Below are positions 1-8,382 of a stretch of 64,000 nt of DNA, in pieces; the stretch's first letter is position 1, and the number at the start of each line of letters is the position of its first letter. The notes beneath the pieces were generated by a model, which saw nothing but the letters and a program-made list of their open reading frames with translations, did no database searches and was not told the DNA's origin. The stretch spans positions 1,364,001 to 1,428,000 of the forward strand of contig OZ241871.1 in NCBI GenBank assembly GCA_965202955.1, read 5' to 3'. The translations under genes were made by a program, and so were the position numbers. The DNA is from Bin5 sp034422415. Its GTDB lineage: Bacteria > Chloroflexota > Anaerolineae > Caldilineales > Caldilineaceae.

Positions 1-54
1 GAGCCGGAGGCGTCTGACGAAGTGGCGGTACAGGCCGGCAGCGGCGCCGAATAG
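1..54 (+). CDS. 3' end of an unidentified gene cut by the window edge
   Basis: Frame 1 reads 17 residues, rich in Glu, Ala and Gly, then a TAG stop at 52-54. It would be an acidic, low-complexity C-terminal tail. Nothing identifies the product. The stretch from here to the promoter near 144 holds no other recognisable gene. An open frame this short at a window edge can be chance. Confidence 0.3.
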   Translation, partial: EPEASDEVAVQAGSGAE

Positions 55-143
55 GCTGGACGCGAAGGCAAGACTGCCGCACAGCGGAGGCATATCGCAC
101 TGCAGTTGGACGATTTGAGCCGTTCGGAAATGGGTATTCGTAT

Positions 144-171
144 TTGCCGCCTTCCGAATTCATGGTATAAT
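144..171 (+). promoter_or_regulatory. Sigma-70-like promoter of tatA
   Basis: A perfect -10 box TATAAT lies at 166-171. About 16-17 bases upstream is a weak -35 (TTGCCG at 144-149). The tatA start is 72 bases downstream of the -10, so a leader of roughly 65 bases is expected. Confidence 0.6.
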
Positions 172-242
172 GCAGCGGCTGAGAACGAAAGACCAACACC
201 GACGATGCGCTCCGCATTTTTGTGAGCTAAGGAGCTTAGCAC

Positions 243-521
243 ATGCTATCTTTAGGAACATCTGAGTTGTCCCTGTTTCTGCTTGGTCCGACGCTGGGGC
301 CGACAGAGTTGATCCTGATCCTGGTAATTGTCGTTATTTTCTTTGGCGTTGGACGGCTGCCGGAAGTGTTCGGTGGCCTAGGCAAAGGCATTCGCGAGTT
401 CCGCCGGGCCGCCAAGGATGGGGAGGAGGAGGAAGACTCAGAGCAGGCAGATGCACCCCCCGCTGAGGAGAGCGCTGAGCCTGCAGTGGCTTCGGAGGCA
501 AATCCACCGGAAAAAGCATGA
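243..521 (+). CDS. tatA: Sec-independent protein translocase subunit TatA
   Basis: This 92-residue protein would form the pore-lining oligomer of the twin-arginine export pathway, which moves folded proteins across the cytoplasmic membrane. It has the family plan: a short periplasmic N-terminus, one transmembrane helix at about residues 19-36, a glycine/proline hinge (GVGRLPE), an amphipathic helix (LGKGIREFRRA) and a long acidic tail. The N-terminus is about 15 residues longer than usual. The ATG at 243 has AAGGAG eight bases upstream. TatA and TatB are hard to separate by sequence; length and the FG-type hinge favour TatA/E. A Tat cargo, the sugar-binding lipoprotein at 11369-12970, is encoded in the same window. 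Confidence 0.9.
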   Translation: MLSLGTSELSLFLLGPTLGPTELILILVIVVIFFGVGRLPEVFGGLGKGIREFRRAAKDGEEEEDSEQADAPPAEESAEPAVASEANPPEKA

Positions 522-592
522 CAGCGGCTGCGCTGACAACGCGGCCTTTCCTGTTTTGCCACACTTTTTGCATCTGATCTTCGTGCGTAGCG

Positions 593-626
593 GCCCGGTA
601 CCTTCGCTCGGTGTTCGGGCTTTTTT
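593..626 (+). terminator. Rho-independent terminator after tatA
   Basis: GCCCG (593-597) pairs with CGGGC (616-620), and ACC/GGT extends the inner helix around a short loop. Six T residues follow at 621-626. It separates tatA from secG. Confidence 0.7.
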
Positions 627-725
627 GTCTGCGCATGGGTAGCGCCGCCGCGGCGGCGACTGAACTGCAACCGGCTGCCGAGACGTGCAGCGAACCGCTG
701 GACGCTGAATTTTCTGAGGTGAACG

Positions 726-944
726 ATGGATGTTTTCTTAATGATCGCAACTGTGATTATTGCCATCACCTTGATCGGCATCGTCCTGTTGCAGGGTCAG
801 GGTAGCGGCCTCGGTACTGCCTTCGGCGGCGATGCCGGGATCCATCGCACGCGCCGCGGCGTGGAAAAGACGATGTTCAATTTGACGCTGACGCTGGCGT
901 CTCTCTTTCTCCTGCTCAGTCTGGTGACCGTTGCCCTTCATTAG
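726..944 (+). CDS. secG: Preprotein translocase subunit SecG
   Basis: SecG is the small accessory subunit of the SecYEG channel. The 72-residue protein has two transmembrane helices (about residues 4-22 and 49-70) joined by a glycine-rich cytoplasmic loop with the conserved LLQ..GSGLGTAFGG signature. Length and topology are typical. The ATG at 726 follows GAGGTG, spaced slightly short at four bases. It stands alone after the tatA terminator. Confidence 0.93.
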   Translation: MDVFLMIATVIIAITLIGIVLLQGQGSGLGTAFGGDAGIHRTRRGVEKTMFNLTLTLASLFLLLSLVTVALH

Positions 945-1027
945 CGGTCGTTAGTCGTCAGTTTTTAATTTTCAGCAGTGGTCCAGGGCAGGTTTGCGGG
1001 CAGTTGCTGGAGACTAGAAACTTTCCC

Positions 1028-2815
1028 ATGACGGATCAACAGTCCTTCGATAGGTCGGCCAATCCAGGGCCGCAGAGCGCCCCCCCTCCGCCTCGCCTGC
1101 ACTCGACGCCATCAGGATATCCGCCGGGGCCGGCCGCGCTGCCGGAGTCGTCCCCGCCATTGGGCCGTTACATTCGCTGGCAGCTGCTGCTGGCGGTCGT
1201 TGGCATCGCCCTGCTGACCCTCCTGATGGGCGTTACGGCATACAACGTCTCGACCACCCTGGTCCCGGAGCGGGGCGGCGTCTTCCGCGAAGGCGTCGCC
1301 GGCAACCCACAATACATCAACCCGCTCCTGTGCCACACACATGACATCGACCGCGACCTGTGCAGACTCCTCTTCCGCGGCCTGACCCGCCTCGATCAAC
1401 GGGGGCAGGTGATGCCTGACCTGGCCGAGTCCTGGTCCGTCCCGGATGGGCTCGCCTATACCTTTCGCCTGAAAGAAGATCAGTACTGGCACGACGGCAA
1501 TCCCGTAACGATCGATGATGTGCTGTTTACGATCGAGATGATGCAAAGCCCGGATTCGCCGATCCTGCCCGACCTGGCCGAGCTGTGGCGCTCCGTCACG
1601 GTCGAACGGGTCGATGACCGCGCCGTACGTCTCCTGCTCGACGAACCGTTTGCGCCATTCCTCCAATTCACGACGGTCGGGCTGCTGCCGAAACATATCT
1701 GGCAAAACGTCCCTCCGGCCGAGTTGCGCGAGAGCCCATACAATCTGCACCCGGTGGGCAACGGCCCGATGCGGGTGACCTCCGCCTCCGCCCAGCTATT
1801 GCGCCTCGAACGCAATCCGTACTCGGGTGAAGAGATGCCCATGATCTCCGCCCTGGAGTTTCACTTCTATCCCGACTACCCTTCGATCTATGCCGCCTAT
1901 GCCGACGGCGAACTCGACGGCGTGAGCCAGGTGTTGCAGGACGATATCCAGCTGGTCCAGGAGCGGACCGATCTGCAGCTGTTCTCCGCGCCGTTGTCGA
2001 CCTATGTGGGCGTGACCTTGAACCTGCAGAACCCGGATGTTCCCTTCTTGCAGGATGCGCGGGTGCGGCGCGCGCTCTATCACGCGCTCGATCGCGAACG
2101 GCTTCTCGAAGAGGTGGTCGGCGGGCACGGTCTGCTGGCCCCATCTCCGATTCCATCGAACAAGTGGGGCCACGCGCCGGACACGCCCTCCTACGACTAT
2201 GACCCGGACGAGGCGCGGCGCCTCCTGGACGGGAGCGGCTGGGTCGATAGCGACGGCGACGGCACGCGCGACAAGGATGGGCGGCCGATGCAGCTCATCC
2301 TGCTCACAAACGATGATGCCACCCGCATCGCCCTCATCGAGCAGATCGCGGCGGACTGGCAGGCTGTCGGCGTCAAAGCCGTCGCGCAGAGCGTCACTTT
2401 CGTCGGGCTGGTCAATGACTTTCTGGTGCCGCGCCGCTTTGACGCCGTACTCGTCAGCTGGGACATTACCGGCGACCCCGACCCCTTCCCTCTCTACCAC
2501 AGCAGTCAGATCGATATCGGCCAGAACTTCGGCGGATGGGCCAACGATGAGGCCGACGCATTGATGACCGAGGCCAGAAGCACGGTGGACCAGGAGAAGC
2601 GCCGCGCGCTCTATGTCCAGTTTCAGCATCTCTTTGCCGCCGACATTCCCGCCATCCCCCTCTACTACCCGGCCTATACCTACGGGGTCAGCGAGCGGGT
2701 CAAGGCGGTGCAGATCGGGCCGCTGAACACGCCGGCCGACCGCTTCGCCACATTCCCCGACTGGTATATTCTCACGCGCCGGGTCCCTGTTAACCAGCAG
2801 GTCAGCGAGAGATGA
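1028..2815 (+). CDS. Membrane-anchored family 5 extracellular solute-binding protein (peptide ABC transport)
   Basis: This 595-residue protein belongs to the DppA/OppA-like binding proteins (SBP_bac_5), which capture peptides, nickel or other solutes outside the cell. A Pro/Ser-rich cytoplasmic leader is followed by an uncleaved-looking transmembrane helix at about residues 50-72 rather than a lipobox. The binding domain runs from about residue 80, with the usual opening (gLTRLD...pdLAeSW) and many Asp/Trp contacts. ATG 1028 is preferred over an in-frame TTG at 1004, which would add eight residues; GGAGA lies about 15 bases before the ATG. No permease or ATPase gene is adjacent, so it may serve a transporter encoded elsewhere. 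Confidence 0.85.
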   Translation: MTDQQSFDRSANPGPQSAPPPPRLHSTPSGYPPGPAALPESSPPLGRYIRWQLLLAVVGIALLTLLMGVTAYNVSTTLVPERGGVFREGVAGNPQYINPLLCHTHDIDRDLCRLLFRGLTRLDQRGQVMPDLAESWSVPDGLAYTFRLKEDQYWHDGNPVTIDDVLFTIEMMQSPDSPILPDLAELWRSVTVERVDDRAVRLLLDEPFAPFLQFTTVGLLPKHIWQNVPPAELRESPYNLHPVGNGPMRVTSASAQLLRLERNPYSGEEMPMISALEFHFYPDYPSIYAAYADGELDGVSQVLQDDIQLVQERTDLQLFSAPLSTYVGVTLNLQNPDVPFLQDARVRRALYHALDRERLLEEVVGGHGLLAPSPIPSNKWGHAPDTPSYDYDPDEARRLLDGSGWVDSDGDGTRDKDGRPMQLILLTNDDATRIALIEQIAADWQAVGVKAVAQSVTFVGLVNDFLVPRRFDAVLVSWDITGDPDPFPLYHSSQIDIGQNFGGWANDEADALMTEARSTVDQEKRRALYVQFQHLFAADIPAIPLYYPAYTYGVSERVKAVQIGPLNTPADRFATFPDWYILTRRVPVNQQVSER

Positions 2816-2893
2816 ACCGCGCAAGGGCGCGGCACGGCAGAGCGCGCGTTGAAGCGGGATATGCCGGTTTGCAGGATACTGGCTGAATCTGAT

Positions 2894-2923
2894 TTGACAG
2901 GAAAATGGCCTGCATGTTATAAG
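2894..2923 (+). promoter_or_regulatory. Promoter of tRNA-Leu
   Basis: A perfect -35 TTGACA (2894-2899), an 18-base spacer and a -10 TATAAG (2918-2923) precede tRNA-Leu. The tRNA starts 83 bases past the -10, so the transcript would carry a 5' leader. Confidence 0.65.
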
Positions 2924-3006
2924 AATCGTTACGGATTTGCAGCGGTGGAGAGGGTGCTGCTGCCCGTTGTGAAGCGTCGGACCCCGACCTTTGCGATCGA
3001 CATATT

Positions 3007-3093
3007 GCCGCAGTGGCGGAATAGGAAGACGCGCTACGTTCAGGGCGTAGTGGGCATTAGCTCGTGGGGGTTCAAATCCCTCCTGCGGCACCA
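3007..3093 (+). tRNA. tRNA-Leu (anticodon CAG)
   Basis: The acceptor stem GCCGCAG pairs with CTGCGGC, followed by A and an encoded CCA (3091-3093). The anticodon stem CTACG/CGTAG encloses the loop TTCAGGG with CAG at 3041-3043. A long variable arm (class II) and a T-arm with TTCAAAT are present. The 87-base length fits leucine tRNAs. Confidence 0.95.
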
Positions 3094-3129
3094 AAGGGAC
3101 CCAGGCCACATACCCGGGTTCCTTCTTTT
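3094..3129 (+). terminator. Rho-independent terminator of tRNA-Leu
   Basis: AAGGGACCC (3094-3102) pairs with GGGTTCCTT (3116-3124) with one wobble pair, followed by CTTTTC. It begins immediately after the tRNA 3' CCA. Confidence 0.8.
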
Positions 3130-3188
3130 CTGTCTTTATCCGAATCGCGAGTGGCACGCATCGCGCCGTGTCCGGCAAGGAAAGCGTC

Positions 3189-3629
3189 ATGGGCCTTACC
3201 CGCGTCGCAATCAATCCAGGACCGGCTGACGCAAGACGGCAGCGCCACCCTGCCTTCCCGGCGTTGATGCTGCTCGCGGCTGTCGTCGGCCTCTATTTCA
3301 TCTTTCAGCATGTCGACCAACTGCGCGAGTTGACCGCGGTGCAGGGGCAGATCGCGGAGATGCGGCGCAACATTACGCTCGGCCAACAGAGTACGCTGGA
3401 CCTGCAGGCCGAGTTGCACTACGCGACGAGCGACGAATACGTGGTTCAGATGGCGCGCGGTGAGTTGGGGTACGTCCAGGAGGGGGACGAGGTCTATATC
3501 CTGCTGGGTACGCACCCCGCGGCGGTGGAGAGTGCGCCCGCGGCGGCGCCCGCAGAGGTGGCGGAGGAGGCCTTCCGCCCGCTGGATTGGAGCTGGTGGC
3601 AATCCCTGTTGCAGCGGTTGCGGGAATAG
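3189..3629 (+). CDS. Septum formation initiator family protein (FtsB/DivIC-like)
   Basis: This 146-residue single-pass membrane protein has the FtsB/DivIC plan: a short cytoplasmic tail, a transmembrane helix at about residues 23-41, an extracellular coiled coil at about 42-80, then a conserved block with ARGELGYVQEGDEVY. FtsB-type proteins bridge FtsL and FtsQ/DivIB in the divisome. ATG 3189 has AAGGA seven bases upstream and is favoured over a GTG at 3168. An Ala/Pro-rich stretch and a Trp-rich end (WSWWQSLLQ) follow. It lies between tRNA genes. Confidence 0.85.
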   Translation: MGLTRVAINPGPADARRQRHPAFPALMLLAAVVGLYFIFQHVDQLRELTAVQGQIAEMRRNITLGQQSTLDLQAELHYATSDEYVVQMARGELGYVQEGDEVYILLGTHPAAVESAPAAAPAEVAEEAFRPLDWSWWQSLLQRLRE

Positions 3630-3684
3630 ATTGCAGGCGCCCCCGCCCGGAACGGGGTCGGTTCGTATCGGGAAAGAGGCCAAT

Positions 3685-3713
3685 TTGACGCACAGCGGCT
3701 GCTATGTTAGAGT
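3685..3713 (+). promoter_or_regulatory. Promoter of the initiator tRNA gene
   Basis: TTGACG (3685-3690), a 17-base spacer and TAGAGT (3708-3713) lie directly before the tRNA at 3729, which would leave almost no leader. The same two hexamers with the same spacing occur at 13131-13159. Confidence 0.6.
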
Positions 3714-3728
3714 GTTCTGTGCTTGTGT

Positions 3729-3800
3729 TGCGGGGTGGAGCAGTGGCAGCTCGTCGGGCTCATAACCCGAAGGTCGCAGGTTCGAATCCTGCCCCCGCTA
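3729..3800 (+). tRNA. Initiator tRNA-fMet (anticodon CAT)
   Basis: Three initiator hallmarks are present. The first acceptor position does not form a Watson-Crick pair (T3729 opposite T3799). The anticodon stem has three consecutive G:C pairs (GGG/CCC) flanking CTCATAA. The D-stem is GAGC/GCTC with the A11:U24 pair. The body closely resembles bacterial fMet tRNA, with a D-loop two bases shorter. The CCA is not fully encoded (A, CC, then T). Confidence 0.93.
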
Positions 3801-3813
3801 CCTCAGAGTCAAA

Positions 3814-3849
3814 GAGCCGCCGAACCGAAATCGGTCGGCGGTTCATTTT
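3814..3849 (+). terminator. Strong hairpin after the initiator tRNA
   Basis: GAGCCGCCGA pairs with TCGGCGGTTC, and an inner ACCG/CGGT extends the helix to a four-base loop. ATTTTG follows. The T run is short, so it may terminate or act as a processing hairpin between the two tRNAs. Confidence 0.6.
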
Positions 3850-3856
3850 GCAGTCA

Positions 3857-3930
<74 letters not shown>

Positions 3931-4019
3931 CTTCCCACATTGTATTGAAATCCGAAAGCCGTTACGCGTGCCCGCCGCGGCCGCGTTCCTGCTCGCGCGC
4001 CGGTTCAACGCCGCCGCGC

Positions 4020-5090
4020 TCAGTCCGGAGGCCGGTATGAACTGGCCTGGATACAGGTGACGCCCTCGTCGTCCTGTCCGTAGTAGGCGGTGCAGATCGA
4101 GCCATCGGCCCGCTGCACGGAGGTCGGGTAGCCCAGGTCGCCGTTGGGGAAGTCATCGCGCAGTACCATCTCGTTCTCTATATCCCAGCTGGCGCCGTCG
4201 TCGCTGCTCAGGCAGGCGCGGATCCCGAAAGGCGCCCAGCGGCGGCCGTAGACGCACAGCAGGCGTCCATCCTGCAGGCGCAGCATGTGGGGCGGCAGGC
4301 CGCGCATCGGCGTCGGCTGCGCGCGGCTCCAGCTGCGCCCGCCGTCGTCCGAGTGGCACTGGTAGAGATGGATGTTTGCCTCCTGATGCGTGCGCAACTG
4401 TGCCAGCACGCGCCCGCCCGGCAGCGCCAGCAGGGCAGGCTCGTAAAATCCGATCTTGTCGTCGAGCGCGATCAGAGACGCGCCGGTCCAGGTGCGGCCC
4501 TGGTCGTAGGAGGGCACGACGAAGGAGGGGCACGGGACCTGGCTCTCGTCGTAGCAGGGCAGCAGCAGGCTCCCGTCCTCCAGCTCGGTGATCGGGCGCA
4601 GTGTATAACCGGAGGCAAAAGGGGAGACATCGACACGCGCGCTCCCGCTCCAGGTACGCCCGCCGTCCTCCGAGCGTTGCACGTAGGTGCCCTCGGCGAA
4701 CGGATAGGAGCTGGCCCAGGCAAAGCCCGGGCGCCGGTCATAGCTGGCATAGGCCGCATCGGCGTCAGCCGCGTCGAGCGAGACGTGTCGGTTGCGCGCC
4801 GTGTTGACCAGCAGCACCCCGCTCGTGAGCTGTACCATGCCGGGGTCGTCCATGCCGGCAAAGTCGTAGCCGGCGATCACCTGCGGCCCAGTCCAGCTCT
4901 GCCCGCCGTCCTCCGAGCGCAGCAGCATGTTGAGCAGGCTCGGGTCGAGATGGGTGATGGTTGGACGCCGCATCGCCTCGCAGAAGGCCAGCACCCAGTC
5001 GCCGTCGTGCAGGATCTTGATGTCCGGCCAGGCGCAGTAGGCGTGGGGATTCCTGTAGATCAACTGGTGCGTCAGATCGGGCGGGCGCAT
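4020..5090 (-). CDS. Sialidase-family (BNR/Asp-box) protein
   Basis: This 356-residue protein has the six-bladed sialidase propeller signature: five Asp-boxes of the S-x-D-x-G-x-x-W type at about residues 59-66, 140-147, 194-201, 247-254 and 296-302. Related bacterial proteins are exo-alpha-sialidases or other glycoside-acting enzymes. Arg residues are frequent, but the catalytic Arg triad, Asp and Tyr/Glu cannot be assigned by eye. No signal peptide is visible, so an intracellular or non-classically exported protein is likely. Two Gfo/Idh enzymes and a sugar ABC importer lie 2-8 kb away on the same strand, consistent with sugar catabolism. Confidence 0.8.
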   Translation of the reverse strand: MRPPDLTHQLIYRNPHAYCAWPDIKILHDGDWVLAFCEAMRRPTITHLDPSLLNMLLRSEDGGQSWTGPQVIAGYDFAGMDDPGMVQLTSGVLLVNTARNRHVSLDAADADAAYASYDRRPGFAWASSYPFAEGTYVQRSEDGGRTWSGSARVDVSPFASGYTLRPITELEDGSLLLPCYDESQVPCPSFVVPSYDQGRTWTGASLIALDDKIGFYEPALLALPGGRVLAQLRTHQEANIHLYQCHSDDGGRSWSRAQPTPMRGLPPHMLRLQDGRLLCVYGRRWAPFGIRACLSSDDGASWDIENEMVLRDDFPNGDLGYPTSVQRADGSICTAYYGQDDEGVTCIQASSYRPPD

Positions 5091-5132
5091 GGAGTTTGAA
5101 TCCTTTCCGAGCGAGAGATTTGCTTCAATCTG

Positions 5133-6092
5133 CTAGAAAGGAGGCTCGAAACCGTCTTTGCCCTCCCCCAATTCCGGCAAGCCGCGCTCGTGCAGTTCTT
5201 TTTTCAGGTGTTGGAAGAATTCCTGATAGCTTTCCTGATACTGGCCGACGAACTCTTTCCGGCTGCAATCCATTTTTTTTGCCATCAAGTCAAACGCCTC
5301 GTCTCGTGTACCAGCCACGAAGCGGCCGCGGGTGAAGTGGAAGGGTTGGGCGATGAATTTTTCGACGCCGGTGGCTAGCAGACTTTCGGTGAAATTGCGC
5401 TTGTCATTGACCAAGAGGACCGGTGTCATTGTAATGCAGGCATCGATCCCGGCAGCCTGAATTTCCCCGATTGCCTTAAGCCGCGCCGGATTGGAGGGGC
5501 AGAATGGCTCAAAGGTGCGCCGGACACTCTCATCGTCGGTTGTAACGGTCATGTTAATCTGCACGCACCCGTCATTATCCTTGATCTTGCGGTACAGGTC
5601 GATGTCCCGCACCACAGTAGGGCTACGGGTCTGCACCACCAGCTTGGGCTTGTGGCGTTCAGCCATGACCTCTAGAAGTTGGCGGGTCAATTTCTCAACC
5701 TTCTCGATCGGCTGGTAAGGATCTGTCACGCTGCTCATGTAGATGCGTTTGCCGTCCAGAGAGCCAAGCTTGCGCTTTTTCAGCAACGCAACTGCATTTT
5801 TCTTGACAGTGACCCAGTAGCCCCATGAATTCTGTTTTTCGATGTCCCTACTGAAAAAGGCCGCGTAGCAGTACGTGCAACCGAAGGAGCAGCCGCTGTA
5901 AGGGTTGAGCGTAAAGTCATACGCGTCCATAAACCCGGTGGCCCGGGTCAGGATTTCGCGGGAGGGGGCGTCGGTGACAGCGGCGGGGCCGATATGATCT
6001 GGCCGGTTGGCGCTTGGTGGCTCATCCTCAGGAAGAACGCCAACCTCGTCACCAAACAGATTGCCCTGCACTGTTGTCTTGACGTTTGGCAT
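5133..6092 (-). CDS. Radical SAM protein of the spore photoproduct lyase-like (SPL) family
   Basis: This 319-residue protein has the radical SAM cluster motif C-x3-C-x2-C at Cys68, Cys72 and Cys75 (SGCSFGCTYCYA), which binds a 4Fe-4S cluster and S-adenosylmethionine. The surroundings (DFTLNPYSGC, then SSVTDPYQPIE and LVVQTRSPTVVRDIDL) are typical of the widespread SPL-like family often annotated as DNA repair photolyase. Its substrate is unknown for most members. The gene starts at ATG 6092, 92 bases after the end of the methyltransferase-like gene upstream on the same strand, so the two may be co-transcribed. Confidence 0.82.
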   Translation of the reverse strand: MPNVKTTVQGNLFGDEVGVLPEDEPPSANRPDHIGPAAVTDAPSREILTRATGFMDAYDFTLNPYSGCSFGCTYCYAAFFSRDIEKQNSWGYWVTVKKNAVALLKKRKLGSLDGKRIYMSSVTDPYQPIEKVEKLTRQLLEVMAERHKPKLVVQTRSPTVVRDIDLYRKIKDNDGCVQINMTVTTDDESVRRTFEPFCPSNPARLKAIGEIQAAGIDACITMTPVLLVNDKRNFTESLLATGVEKFIAQPFHFTRGRFVAGTRDEAFDLMAKKMDCSRKEFVGQYQESYQEFFQHLKKELHERGLPELGEGKDGFEPPF

Positions 6093-6184
6093 TTTGACTC
6101 CTAAGGGATAGAAGACGCACTCACTTTGCGGATCAAATGCGTGTCAGGTGAACTGCTGATGTGTCGACGGAACAGTCGGTCTGG

Positions 6185-7087
6185 CTAAGAGGAAAGGTTG
6201 TACCCAAACAATATGGCACAGTTTATTACCTGAAGGAAAGGAAGCCAGGTCTGCCTTTGGGCCTTATGTCTAAAACCGTAAAGAATTGCGCGGTCCATAG
6301 TGTAGTAAGTAGCACATCTAACTTTACCATCAGTCCTTCCCTTATGTGGAGGATAAAATCCTGAAATACACTTTTCCTCGCGGGAAAAGTGAAAGACTTC
6401 CCGCATCATATCCAAGTTCTCCCTATTGCAGCTGAAGACCCCCGCAATGGGCTTGACCCGATGATACAATGTCTTGATTATCTCGTGCAGGTCTTGTGAC
6501 CCATATGTGACATGGAACGCTGTCAACCATGTATCGCGATCATCACCTCCTACACTTTCCCAATTGGCAGTTTGTCCACCCTTTACAGCTTTTACGGCAA
6601 GTGCTAAGGCTGTATTAGCAAAACTGCGATTTACTTCCTGTGTGAAAGCTCGCCAGACCCCCGTACCCATTCCCAACATACGCCGGCTTGTGTCAATTTC
6701 TTTAACGAAGACGTGGTCAATACTACAGCCGCTTTCGATAGCTTCGGCCACCATAAGCGCGGCCCCAATTCGTCCTACCGAGGTCCCCGCGCCAAAGTCG
6801 ACAATTCTGAGCGAGTCCCCATGACTCGTGCCAAAGCTCGTCTCTTCTCTAAGTTTGGACAGTGTTTGCCACGCCATGAAGACGCGGCCCAATTGGTAGC
6901 TAACAACATATGCAGGTGGAGTGTACTCATCATCGTAATCAGGTTTTTCTAATCTGTTTAGTTTTTGCTCCAGTGCTGTTATAGCTTCAAGAGCTCTTGC
7001 CGGGTCCTTTCCTCTTCCCTTATGCCAGTCTTTCAACGCGTTGGCGCAGGACTTGTCCAGCAACTTTTCTACTTTCTTCCAGTCCAT
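6185..7087 (-). CDS. Class I SAM-dependent methyltransferase-like protein, function unknown
   Basis: This 300-residue protein has one clear nucleotide-binding signature, VDFGAGTSVG at residues 96-105, resembling motif I of Rossmann-fold methyltransferases. An acidic residue in the next strand (FVKEID) could bind the ribose of S-adenosylmethionine. The N-terminal 90 residues are helical and charged. I do not recognise the family; it is not an obvious three-Cys-motif partner protein, although that role would suit a gene next to a radical SAM enzyme. Base composition looks lower in GC than the flanking sugar genes. Upstream, 7088-7202 contains no clear gene. Confidence 0.6.
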   Translation of the reverse strand: MDWKKVEKLLDKSCANALKDWHKGRGKDPARALEAITALEQKLNRLEKPDYDDEYTPPAYVVSYQLGRVFMAWQTLSKLREETSFGTSHGDSLRIVDFGAGTSVGRIGAALMVAEAIESGCSIDHVFVKEIDTSRRMLGMGTGVWRAFTQEVNRSFANTALALAVKAVKGGQTANWESVGGDDRDTWLTAFHVTYGSQDLHEIIKTLYHRVKPIAGVFSCNRENLDMMREVFHFSREEKCISGFYPPHKGRTDGKVRCATYYTMDRAILYGFRHKAQRQTWLPFLQVINCAILFGYNLSS

Positions 7088-7202
7088 TTCTGCCGGTTTC
7101 TTTCTCTTTGGCGGTGAATTCCAGTTATGAAACAGAGATGGATCCTTTTCACCTTTAGCTCATTATGATTTCCTGTTCATCCATTGAGCCCATGGCAACG
7201 GG

Positions 7203-8297
7203 TCATATCTGCCCTTTGCTGAGCATATCTCCGAACGGGTTGTCGCGGATCTTCAGCGGGAAATCGACGCGGGCCAGCCCCTGCCGCTGCGACTCGTAGA
7301 CCGCCATGATCATCTCGAGCGCGGCGCGGCCCTGCCTCCCGCTGGAGATGCTCTCCCGGTCATTCTCGATGCAGTCGACCAGGTCGCCCACCGCGTTGAT
7401 CCAGGCGTGTTGCCGCTGCGTGGGGACCGGCTCCCAGTCGACCGGCTCGGTGCGGCCGCGCCAGCGGTGCAGATAGGGTTCCCAGCCGTAGCCGGCGGAC
7501 CGCTCCAGGCTGTTGAACGCGCCGTGCTGGATCGCCAGCCGGCCTTCATCCCCTTCGATCAGGATCTCGTAGGTGCCGTAGCGCCGCCGTCCCCCCGACT
7601 CGAAGAAGAAGAGCGTGCCGCTGTCCATGCGGAACAGCCCTGCCCCCAGGTCTTCGATCGTGACCGTCTTGTTGCCGCGTTCGACCGTGGCGAAGACCCA
7701 CTCCGGGTCGCCGGCGTAGAAGCGGATGAGATCGAATATATGCGTGGCGTCGTGCATCAGCTGGCCGCCGCCGGCCGTCTCGTAATGCGAGTGCCAGCTG
7801 GCGAGATTGAACTGATCGGTCGTGAGCAGGTTGGCGCGGATGGTGCGCAGATTGCCGATTTCGCCCTGCTCGATCATCTCCTTCACATTGATGTAGTTCT
7901 GCTCGAAGCGCATCGAGTGGTTGACGATCAGCTTGGCGCCGGCGCGGTCGCAGGCCGCGATCATGCGGTCGGCCTCTTCGAGGTGGAAGGCCATCGGCTT
8001 TTCGCAGAGGATGCCGCGCACGCCGGCCGCGGCCGCGGCGATCGTCACCGGCCCCTTCAGATTGTCCATTGTGCAGACGCTGATGATATCCACGTCGCCC
8101 TGCGCCAGCATCTCCTCGTAGCTGCTGTAGCGCTGTGGGATCGACCACTGTTCGCAGAAGCTATCGAGCTTATCCGGGTCGATGTCGGCGGCGGCCGCCA
8201 GCTGCGTATCAGGCACCTCTGTATAGCCCTTCGCGTGCATCGCCGCCACCCGGCCGCAGCCGACGATGCCCACCCTGTATTGCTTGCCGTCCGACAT
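7203..8297 (-). CDS. Gfo/Idh/MocA family oxidoreductase, copy 1
   Basis: This NAD(P)-dependent sugar or inositol dehydrogenase-like protein has 364 residues. The N-terminal Rossmann fold shows VGIVGCGRVAAMHA (residues 9-22), and the EKP motif lies at 99-101 (LCEKPMAF), which positions the catalytic lysine. The C-terminal alpha/beta domain includes GGGQLMHDATHIFDL, containing the likely catalytic His. The start ATG at 8297 has AGGAGA just upstream. It is about 80% similar by eye to the next gene at 8383-9471 and is the downstream member of a tandem duplication. Substrate is unknown; the sugar importer upstream suggests a carbohydrate or uronate derivative. Confidence 0.9.
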   Translation of the reverse strand: MSDGKQYRVGIVGCGRVAAMHAKGYTEVPDTQLAAAADIDPDKLDSFCEQWSIPQRYSSYEEMLAQGDVDIISVCTMDNLKGPVTIAAAAAGVRGILCEKPMAFHLEEADRMIAACDRAGAKLIVNHSMRFEQNYINVKEMIEQGEIGNLRTIRANLLTTDQFNLASWHSHYETAGGGQLMHDATHIFDLIRFYAGDPEWVFATVERGNKTVTIEDLGAGLFRMDSGTLFFFESGGRRRYGTYEILIEGDEGRLAIQHGAFNSLERSAGYGWEPYLHRWRGRTEPVDWEPVPTQRQHAWINAVGDLVDCIENDRESISSGRQGRAALEMIMAVYESQRQGLARVDFPLKIRDNPFGDMLSKGQI

Positions 8298-8346
8298 TTT
8301 TTTCTCCTGCCGAGGTGGTGCCCGTGAAGGTGCGCATCATCAGGGA
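8298..8346 (-). other. Relic of the permease 3' end upstream of Gfo/Idh copy 1
   Basis: On the minus strand this spacer reads CTGATGATGCGCACCTTC followed by a degenerate copy of the last codons of the permease at 9468-10343, ending at the ATG of copy 1. The true permease has the same sequence just before the ATG of copy 2. The spacer therefore marks the upstream junction of a tandem duplication that included the permease tail and the oxidoreductase gene. Confidence 0.7.
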
Positions 8347-8382
8347 ACTGACGAACGCCGGTGGGCCCATGGGGTTCCTTCG

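Noticed and set aside
4287..5099. Plus-strand frame opposite the sialidase gene
   Set aside because: It is a shadow of a gene with five clear Asp-boxes on the minus strand.
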